This document shows positions 55,216 through 64,000 of a DNA stretch of 64,000 nt, piece after piece. The position numbers and the translations under genes are program-made. The notes beneath the pieces are model-generated. The model made no database searches. It was not told where the DNA came from and saw nothing but the letters and a program-made list of their open reading frames with translations. How positions within the stretch are numbered: the first letter of the stretch is position 1; each line of letters begins with the position of its first letter. The stretch is from Anaeramoeba flamelloides (Eukaryota; Metamonada; Anaeramoebidae), in assembly GCA_027625915.1 (NCBI GenBank), contig JANTQA010000033.1, positions 3,224,001 to 3,288,000 of the forward strand, given 5' to 3'.

Positions 55216-55651
55216 TTATAAGAATACTAATAGTATAGTTTACACTCTTTCAATAATAAAAATTAAAAAATAATTATTATTTTTCTCAAAATAATCACAA
55301 ATTTTGAAATTTACCTAAAAAGATTTTTAGGAAAAGTAAATGGTTTTTGTTTTATTCTTTAAAAGTTTTTTTTGATAAATAATTTTTCAAAAAAATAAAA
55401 TTTGGTAAAAAACTTAATTTTTTTCAAAAAAAGTATCAAATTTTTTAGGTATAAGGTCTAAATTTAAACAATAAAAAATAAATAAAAAAAAAAATCATTT
55501 CATAATATATAGAAAAGGAATAATATTTTATACTATTCTTAATTAATAATCAAATAAAAAAAAATATAATAATCAAAAAAAATAAAAAAAAAGGATGGGT
55601 GTATGATAATAATTCTTTTAAAAACGTCAAAAAAAAAAAAAAAAAAAAACT

Positions 55652-57549
55652 TTAAGAAAGATGGAAACTGTCTTTCCCTTCACTAATAGCTTTTAATAAT
55701 TTTTCCCTGAGAATCTTTTCTGAGGAATAAGGAGGGATTTTTAGGAAATTTACACAGGTCATACAAGTAGGCAATCTCGAATCTGGGTTTTTAAATTGGT
55801 CACTTTTTACGATGGTCAATTTGGGATTTAAATTCGAAATTCCACCAATGGGCAATCTTGCAGATCCTGTACAGAATTTCAAAAAGTTATGTTTTTGTTT
55901 ATTATCAAGATTCGATAAAACCTTAGTTAGCCATAATACAATTTTACTATCTTTTTGATATCCATGTTCACAAATGATTGATTTTAATAATAATTCCTTT
56001 GACCATTTTTCCATTTCACCGTTGACTAATCTATCTATTTCATAAGCTTTAAAGACATTTAAATGTTTTATTGAGATTATTTTATTAAAGCCCCTTTTAA
56101 AAGCATTTAGTTGATGATTGATACCAGAATTTAAGAAATGATCTGAAATTAAATTAACATATTGCTCAAGATTATTGATATTTAAATAAATGTTTTTCCC
56201 GTTTTCAATTAATTCAAAATCGGGATAGCCTGGTAATGTGAAATTAATGTATAAATCTTTTATATCCATTCCCTTATATGTAATATTTTTCTCGCCTAAT
56301 TTCTTTTTTTTTATTAATTTTGTACAATCATTCAAAAAGCTATATAAATTTGGGACGATATATTGCAAATCTGAAAACTTTGGATTATAGTCTAATGCGT
56401 ATTTCCAAAATAATAAAGAAAATGGCAATTCAATATTTCTTTTATCTAAAATTGCCTTAGCTACAAAGGTTCCCATGAATTGAAAGATTACTAATATTGA
56501 TTTTATATGTTGATCCTTTAAAGATATTGTTTTTGCTAATGGTAAGGGTAAAGGCCACAATCCATTTTGAGCAAAAATATATTTATTATCCTTTTCCTTT
56601 CCATTCTCATTCTTATTTTCATTTTCATTCTCATTCCCATTCTCATTCTCGTTCTCATTCTCATTAGTAGTGGAAGAAGAAGTGGAAGAGGATGTAGTGT
56701 CATACCAGATTTTTATTTTCGGATTTTTTAAGCAAAGCTCATTTGAAATTAAAGTAAAAAATTCATTAGTTGGCCCACTACCTGTACCCACTTCATTAAA
56801 ATATTGAACTTCCAATATTGATCTATATTTGATTTGTGGCATTTTCATGATAAAAATGGCTTGGTTTAATAAGTTTTCTTCTCTTTTGATTCGAACTTTA
56901 AATCGAGGTATTCTAGGTATTGGAATATTTCTGAATTTTTCAACATGTCTGTCGACATGCCTTTCCATTTCTTTAATTGTTCTTTGAATACCAAAAGTTA
57001 TTCTATTAAAATACTTTAGCCTAGTTTTGAAGTCAAATAAAAATTTGTATTCACTTAACATTAATTCATGGATCCAAGGTGGGATTAAGCCATAACAAAC
57101 TGGTATTAAAAGATCCAGTTGCCGGTTGACCTTTGAAGATAACCTCTGTGAAATGAATTTCTTTGGGGAAACTGTGATATTTTTATTGTTCATTCTATTT
57201 AGAAAGGTTAATATTTTTAAAATTTCAATTACTTTAGTTTTAATCTTCAAATTATTTTCGTTTGTTAATCTAACATTTTCAGAATTAATGCCATTATTAT
57301 TATAATTATTATTATTATTATAATTATAATTATAATTGCTTTTAGCCAGATGATTATCATTATTCTTCTTCATTGATTTTAATTTTGGAATATAATTACA
57401 TTTAACTATTTGATAGTATAATCTTTCATTATCATTTTCATCAAATCTGAAATAATTGTCTAACCTTTCAAAGTTTTTTTTAACATCATAATTGATCTTA
57501 TTAATATCGACATCTTTTTTATGGTCAATTCTCCTATAGGTGATTGTAA

Positions 57550-57589
<40 letters not shown>

Positions 57590-60500
57590 GTAATTATTAT
57601 TAATATTATTAATATTATTTTTATCATTTGTTGTTTTCTTTTTCAAAGCTAAAATTCTTTTTACTTCTTGTATTGAATTTGTTTGATATTTCATTTGTCG
57701 TCCATTTAAAGTAAAAATTAATGAATGGTCAACTTCCTCTTTAAATAATATGTCAGTAAAGGTTTTTATCGAAGGAATTTCATTTACCCCCTCAGAAAAT
57801 CCTTGGATGGTTGTATCATAAAAAGGATTAATTGTTGATTCCAAAAAGGTTAATTGATTTCCTGGAAATGTTGATTCGTTTGTTTCCTTTACTTGTTGCC
57901 AAACAATTCTTTCAATGGATTCCATTGAAATGGTATGGTCGAATGGTAAGGAATAAGATTTAAAATCCTTTAATGGCCTTTTTTCTGTTTTATCTGGTAT
58001 AAAATAACCCGTGAGCTGCTTCGTTACAAAGGTTAATGGATCTTCTGAGTTATAATAATTTAAATTTTGTTTGGTTTCCAAGTTTTCAATTCTTTCCAAG
58101 TACATTTGAAGAATTTCAATTAAATTTTCAAGTGAGATTTTTTTTTGTTTTTCATTTTTATAATCCAATTTTTCTTTTTGATTTTGTTCATCATCTTTCT
58201 GAGTAGAAAAATAGAAATTATTAAATTCAATAAAATTATTTTTTTCCGATAAATAATTTATTAAAATTGGAATTAAATTTAGTTCTTCAATTTCAGAGAT
58301 ACTATATTTATATTTACATAAATATTTTTTTAGTTTTTGTAATGAAATATCATCTTGTAACATCGTTTTCAATTTTAAAAATTCTTGTGTTTGATAATTT
58401 TCAAAATCGTCATCATTTTTATTCTTCTCGTCATCATTATTATTGGTGACCTTGTTATTATTATTGGTGGTCTTGTTATTGTTTTTGTTGCTATTATTTA
58501 AAATAGTAAAATAATTCTTTTTTAAATCAACAGCTAATTTTTTAATTTTATCAAAATTGAAAAATTTTTCTTGAATTTTTTTGTCTTGGTAATTATTAGA
58601 ATATGAACCAAATTTGTTTGTTGTCTTTGTTGATGATACTAATTGAATTTTTGGTATTTTTTTTTCGATTGGAGGTTTTGGAATATTATAATTTCCCTCT
58701 TCTTTTTCTTTTTCTTTTTCGTTTTCGTTTTCATTTTCTTTTTCTTTTTCAATTCCCTCTTCATTTTTCTTTTTATTTAATAGTTTTTGCTTTTTTAATT
58801 CTAATTGTTTTTTTATATATTTGATTCTTTGTGAATTAAAAGATAAATGATCATTTTTTAATGAATTTATTAAAAAATTTAATTCATTATTTAATCCATC
58901 CTTTTTAAATAATAATTGAAATTCATTTGGAAATTTCTTCAGGATTTTTTGAATGATTAACAAAGCAAATTCAATAAAATATACTGTATTGTTATTATTA
59001 TTTGCAATATTGTTATTGCTATTGCTATTATTATTATTATTATTATTAAGAATATTTAATAAAAATCTTGTGATATCATTTTGAAGTAATATTTGTTTTA
59101 AAATAATTAAATGATCCTTTCTTACAGTATCTGTTATTATTTTGTAAATTATATCCAAACATTTTCCTCTAATTTCTCTTGAAATTGAACTTTTGTACCA
59201 ATTGATAATTTTGGAAAAAATATTTTCCAATATAAATTTAAATGCTTCAGCACCATTTTCTCCCAAAATCCAAGGTGGTAAAAGTCTTTCATTATGATCT
59301 TCAATTAATAATTTGGATTCATCAATAATCTCACTAAATTGCACTATTAAATCTTCGCGATCTTCTTTTTGATTTTTCAATAAATTCTCTTTATCTCTTT
59401 TTTGTCTTTCAATTATTTGCTTTTCAAATACTTTATCTTCTTCTTTTTGCCTTTCAATTTCTTTTTGCCTTTTCTTTTCAAGTTCCAACTCGATCCTTTT
59501 TTTTTCTTCTTCTTCATCAATTTTTTTTTTTTTTTCTTCATCTGAAAACCCATCAAGAAATTTTGGGAACAATATGTCATCATCCTTTTCATCTTCCTCT
59601 TCGCCATCTTCATCTGAAAAATCATCCTTATTATTATTGTTTACAACTTTTTTGTTGATTTTTTTCGTTTTGGGAAAAGTAAATGTATTACCCTTAGTAG
59701 TAGTATTTGGTTTGTGGAAAAATTCTTCAAATCCATTCTTTTTTTTATTGGGCTTTTCTTTTTCTTTCTCACTAATCTTATGTGTGATTCCTAATCTTTT
59801 TATTCGACTCTCTTCTAATTGTTTATTTTTTTTTAATTTATTAGTACTTTGAAATTCTTGTACGAGATCATTTGAAAAGTCTAACACAGTTTCTTCATTT
59901 TCTTTGAATCCAAAGATATCAACCTCATCAGAGAATGAATAAGAAAAATTTTCTTCAGTTTTTTCGTTTTTAATTGTTTCTGTTTTTTCATTTTTACTTT
60001 TAATTGCTTCATTTTCGTTTTTTGTTGTTTCTGTTTTTTCATTTTTACTTTTAATTGTTTCATTTTTAATTTTCTTTGTTTTTTCATTTTCATTTTTACT
60101 TTTTTCTTTTTTGGTTGTATTTGTTTTTTCATTTTTACTTTTAATTGTTTCATTTTTTTTTTCATTTTTGTTTTTAATTGTTTCCTGTTTGATTGTTTCA
60201 TTTTCCATTGTATTTAATTGAATTTTTTTTTCTTTTTTATTTTCATTTTCAATTTTGGTTTGTTTTTTTTCATTTGGTAATATTTCTACTTTGACTGATT
60301 TTCCTAATTCTTTTGGTGATTCATCTATTTTTACTGATTTTTTGACTTTTTTTGGCGATTTTGGTGATTTTATTTTTTTAATTGGCACTATATCTGATAA
60401 TTTTGGCGGTTCATATTTTTTTAAGTCTATATCGGATGAATAATCGGACCAAGTCTCTTCTTCATCTATATTAGGAAGATCATCCAATTGTTCTGTGCCC

Positions 60501-61912
60501 AATTCAAATAGATTGCCTTTTGGTAATGGTTTTGTTTTTGTTTCCGTTTTTTTTGCTTTTAGTGGAATTGAATTTTTGGTCTGGCCAAATAATGAAGAAG
60601 TTTTTTTTTTTATTGTTTTCGTTTTAGTTGTTGGTTGGTTTGTAGAAAAATAATTGTTATTATATTTTGATCCAAAACCATTGTAGCCATTATAACTATT
60701 ATAACTATTATAACTATTATAATTATTATAACTACTATAATTACTATAATTATATCTGGGCTTATAACTAAATTCCGAAGAATAATTACCACGGCCACGG
60801 CCACGGCCACGACTACGACCACGGCCACGTCCTCTTCTCGATTTAAATAAAGGACTTGAACCATAATATGGATCTGTATTGTTAGTAAAAGAATAAAAAG
60901 GATCTTTTTTTTGTTTATTTATATTTGTTTTTTGTCTTTGATATTCTTCTTCAGAAGAAGAATACGAGGAATAGTCATCGTTGTCTTCATCTTCATTATC
61001 TTCATCATCTTCTTCTTCTTTTCCTTTAATGCTCGTACGATCTGGAATTAAAGAACTTAATAAAGTAATAATTGGTATTCTAGCATCTCTTTCAATCACC
61101 GAATTTAAATCCATTAGCTCATTTAATAATTGGAATACACCTTCCCTCCAAGCCACTTTAATTATTTGGCTTGAAGAGAATTTGGTAATATCAGACAAGA
61201 ATCTAATAACCCTTGTAATTGTAAATGGCTTGAGCATTTGTCTAATTTCAAATTTTAAATTACGAACAACTGTTTGGAACACTACTGGCTTAATAAGTGG
61301 AACATAATCCAAATTCTTTAAAAAATGCTTCCTAATCCTAAATAAAGCCAAAGAAGACAAATTTAAAACCTTGGGATCATTGCTTTGTAATACGACACAC
61401 AAATCTGGTATTGCCTCTTTCACCATTTTGAAGCAATCCTGTGGAATCGCCCTGAGCATATTGGCTGCTGTTTCTGCAATTTTCTGTTTTGTTGGCAGGG
61501 AGCACTTTGGAAAGACGGATAACACTCTTGATAAGGTATTTGAAAGCAGCATTTTCTGATTCTGATCATGGGTAAGCAACTCGATCAAATCAATAATTAC
61601 TTCAACAATTTCCTTGTTGTCTTTGTTGGTAGACAAGACTGAAAAGATCGTTTCATTTAAATGGCAGATATAACGAGAGATCTGCGGACACGACTGAACC
61701 ATATTCTGCAAACACCGGATCGAGAGTAAAAGGATTTGTGGTGATTTCGAATTTGTTATTAGCTTTTCTAAGAGCTTAATTAATGTTGGGGAATCAACTG
61801 TCGATACAAATCCTTCTCCAGAAAGTAAGATGATTTGGGACAAATCCTGAAGACAGTCTATTTTTGTTTGAAGATCATCGCTTGTTTGAAGACTTTTAAG
61901 AAGATCTACCAT
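55652..61912 (-). CDS. UFD4/TRIP12-type HECT E3 ubiquitin ligase, 2086 aa
   Basis: This is a giant E3 of the UFD4 (yeast), TRIP12 (animal) and UPL3 (plant) group, which ubiquitinates proteins via a HECT thioester and handles ubiquitin-fusion and N-degron substrates in studied members. Residues 1-300 form ARM/HEAT-like helices (MVDLLKSLQTSDDLQTKIDC, LLLSIRCLQNMVQSCP, LNLSSLALFRIRKHF). An acidic stretch near 305 precedes RG repeats at about 357-377 and Tyr/Asn/Ser repeats to about 420. A Lys/Glu/Asn/Thr repeat region spans about 540-660, and Asn tracts follow further on. The HECT domain starts near 1700 (VQYFNEVGTGSGPTNEFFTL) and ends with LPTCMTCVNFLKIPPYSS; the predicted catalytic Cys is 2053, and the C-terminus DSFHLS is typical of the group. 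A low-complexity Ser/Thr/Asn/Glu loop at about 1735-1775 interrupts the N-lobe. It is one exon of 6.3 kb with no frameshift; the start is the first Met. Confidence 0.93.
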
Positions 61913-62500
61913 TTGTTTTTAGTTTTTTCTTTTTTGTTTGTTTGATTTAATTTATTTGAAAAAAAATAAAAACAATAAAAAAAAGAGAAAATTTTTTTTA
62001 GGTTTTTCTTGGGTGAAGGTAAATTTAGATAGAAAAGAAAGTAAAAAAATGGCTGATTTGAAATTCAAGAACTGTTATTTTTAATATCGATATCACTTGA
62101 TATTGAGTTTTTGATCCAAGTCTCTTGAAATTTTTTTCAATGAGAAACTTTTTTTGTGTGTATTTCCTTTTTGTTTTCTCATTTTTTGTATTTCTTGAAT
62201 AATTAATATATTTTAAGATTTGTGTGAAAATTAGTTTTGAAATGAAAAACACAAAAGGAGTATAAAGGGATTTTTGAACAAAATTTCTTTTTTTCTTCAT
62301 TTTTGCAGATTTGTTGAACAAATTTTAATGCAAAAGTAATGAGTATTTTGAAAACTGAACCCAACAAGAGAAAGTATATATTCTCAACTTTTTCAAAAAA
62401 TAAAGTTTTTACTGGTATTTCGGATGTTAAATTGAAAAAATTTTCCTTTCCTTTTCCCTTTTTTTGAATCAATTAACTTTTTCTAAAATAGATTATAACA

Positions 62501-62913
62501 GTTGTGGAAAAAAAGTGAAGCACAGTTTTTATTCGGGAACATTACTGAAAATGAAAAGTAAAATCAATAAAAAGAAGAAACCAATTAACTTCAAATATAA
62601 ATCCATTATATTATTTTCAATCAAACCAACTAATACAATCAAATCTACTTGATTTATCAAAATTGTAATTGTGGTTTTGGAGATCTAAAAAATAGTCAAT
62701 TTTTTGAACAAATTTTTAATAAATGATCAATCAAAGAAAAACCCGATACTAAAAGATAGTATTAAAAAAACTGTTGTTGTGGCGAATACTTCATTTTGTC
62801 TTTATTTATTTATTTATTCTTTTTTCCAGTGATCTTACTTTGAATTTTCAGTAAGGTTCCCAATTAAAAACCATGTTTCACTTTTTTTCCATGTTTCACT
62901 TTTTTTCCACAAC
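62501..62913. mobile_element. 413-bp element with GTTGTGGAAAAAAAGTGAA ends
   Basis: The 22-bp terminal repeats match at 21 of 22 positions (GTTGTGGAAAAAAAGTGAAG on the left, GTTGTGGAAAAAAAGTGAAA reversed on the right). The inner part of the right repeat (TGTTTCACTTTTTTTCCA) is present twice in tandem. A 62-codon Lys-rich frame at the left end overlaps the terminal repeat and is not called as a gene. No clear target duplication was found. Confidence 0.7.
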
Positions 62914-62949
62914 GATAATTTGTACTTCTCTGTTTATATGTTGGCCCAT

Positions 62950-63250
62950 TTTTTAGTATACACACTTATCTCACTAAGAACCTAAATAACAAGTCACCAT
63001 ACTTGATAAAAGATAATCTTTCTTCAAATTTTAGTATTTGTCAACCTTATTGAATAGTAAATATTATTTTTTTTTTTTAAATGGAAATAGAGTAATTATT
63101 TTACACAAGGATAGAACTAAACCAAATAAGTGACCATATTTATCAACTTTAGAGAAATGAATAATTATTTTTAAAAGAGTTCATCTCCACTATGAAATTT
63201 CGAGTCAAAAGATCTTTTCCTTTTGGTTTGGGGTTTTTGGATCAAAAAAG
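62950..63250 (-). repeat. dispersed repeat, inverted copy of 6950-7233
   Basis: Its reverse complement follows 7032-7205 with GATCCAAAAACCCC, GAACTCTTTTAAAAATAA, CATTTCTCTAAAGTTGATAA and AATTACTCTATT. The left edge carries ACAAGTCACCATACTTGATA and AAGATAATCTTT, which match the outer edge of the 7234-7783 foldback. Confidence 0.62.
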
Positions 63251-63289
63251 AAACCTAAAAATTTTGCAAAAAATTTTTATTGTTATGAA

Positions 63290-63900
63290 ATCTCACATTT
63301 CGTAATTTCTGGGATTCTTTACGAACAAAATCGAAACTTTTATCTTATTTTCACAATACAAGAAAAAATTGAATAAATTTGTAAATCCTTGAAGATCTGA
63401 AAAAATTGTTTCTCAATTTTATTCACAAATATATAAAAATTTTCCAAATTTAATAGATTAGTAATATTTTTTTCAAACACTCAGAGTATAAAAACTGAAG
63501 TATTATTATTAAAATCAGTTATTTATGTATATCTATTATTTTTTAGTATTAGAATTGTTCATTTCAATAGTGTTTTTTTTTTTTTTTGTTTGAAAATCTT
63601 TAAAAAATTGAGAAATAATTGTAAAGTCTATTTATACATTTAATCTTGGGTTTATTAATTACCCACTGAATAGAATAAGAATGAGTTATTAATTATATTT
63701 TAAAAATAATCAAATTAAAAAGTATTTTCTTTGGTTTTTTTAGTTGATTTTTCTCGATTTTAAAAAAGTCTTTTGGAATAATTTTTTTTGATTTTTTTTG
63801 ATTTTTTTTTCTCAGATTTTTTTGTTCGATAATTAAAAAAAAATTCTTCAAAATGACCTTTGAATCAATAAATTACATTTATTCTCAAGTTCAAAAGAAT
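63290..63900 (+). repeat. dispersed repeat shared with 30080-30700
   Basis: Best matched blocks are CCCACTGAATAGAATAAGAA, then GTTATTAATTATATTTTA and CAAATTAAAAAGTATTTTCT. The rest is diverged and the limits are approximate. Confidence 0.45.
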
Positions 63901-64000
63901 TATTTTAATTATTTTTGAAATTAAGTAGTTGCCTTTGATACTGGATTATTTTAGAATTGTAAGTGGAATATCAAAATCAACATTTTCACTTTTTTATTAA

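Larger units (their letters stand above)
52006..55651. other. spacer between BUD23 and the HECT gene
   Basis: BUD23 starts at the left edge (minus strand) and the HECT gene ends at the right edge. The sequence 52006-53400 is AT-rich without recognisable features. From about 53440 to 55215 lies decayed coding-like and repeat sequence listed separately. The stretch 55216-55651 is A/T homopolymer-rich 3'-flank of the HECT gene. Confidence 0.65.
61913..64000. other. 5' flank of the HECT gene and right edge
   Basis: The HECT promoter must lie in the first few hundred bases, but no motif stands out. The region then holds an inverted-repeat element (62501-62913) and two dispersed repeats (62950-63250 and 63290-63900). 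No further gene is visible before the window ends. Confidence 0.6.

Noticed and set aside
59413-60864. Lys/Met/Gln-rich and Val/Ile-rich frames within the HECT gene
   Set aside because: They are shifted frames of low-complexity repeats in the HECT coding sequence.
62464-62652. 62-aa Lys-rich frame upstream of the HECT gene
   Set aside because: It overlaps the terminal inverted repeat of the element at 62501-62913 and is too short for a transposase domain.

Overview
This window looks like nuclear DNA of an AT-rich unicellular eukaryote. Spacers and introns are extremely AT-rich and full of A/T homopolymers. Coding regions are visibly richer in G+C. Introns are spliceosomal with GT-AG ends (donors mostly GTAA, acceptors mostly TAG), and all seven genes end in TAA. 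Low-complexity Asn, Lys and Glu tracts recall Dictyostelium-like amoebozoans or Anaeramoeba; the exact lineage is inference. I saw no tRNA, rRNA or CRISPR array.

Layout: 1-8165 spacer with mobile elements, a large foldback and a GC-rich candidate structured RNA; 8166-8684 (+) RLP24; 8685-14460 repeat-rich spacer; 14461-23780 (+) a Rab2 GTPase in four exons with introns of 220, 5500 and 2970 nt; 23781-27373 spacer; 27374-29554 (-) kinetochore NDC80, one exon; 29555-33484 spacer; 33485-39560 (+) a PH-RhoGAP protein in four exons (introns 123, 4297, 141 nt); 39561-44917 spacer; 44918-45310 (+) a small unrecognised gene; 47837-52005 (-) BUD23 rRNA methyltransferase in two exons around a 3095-nt intron; 52006-55651 spacer with decayed coding-like sequence; 55652-61912 (-) a 2086-aa UFD4/TRIP12-type HECT ubiquitin ligase; 61913-64000 spacer.

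The genes are housekeeping and not an operon: ribosome biogenesis (RLP24 for 60S, BUD23 for 40S), membrane traffic (Rab2), Rho signalling (PH-RhoGAP), mitosis (NDC80) and ubiquitination (HECT). Spacers and giant introns share the same mobile families: short TA-flanked elements with Tc1/mariner-like ends, a 1.2-kb family present twice in opposite orientation, 400-bp foldbacks, and a palindromic family built of iterated ~40-bp modules next to a 10-bp minisatellite. The last resembles Drosophila FB elements in architecture and is the most unusual structure here.
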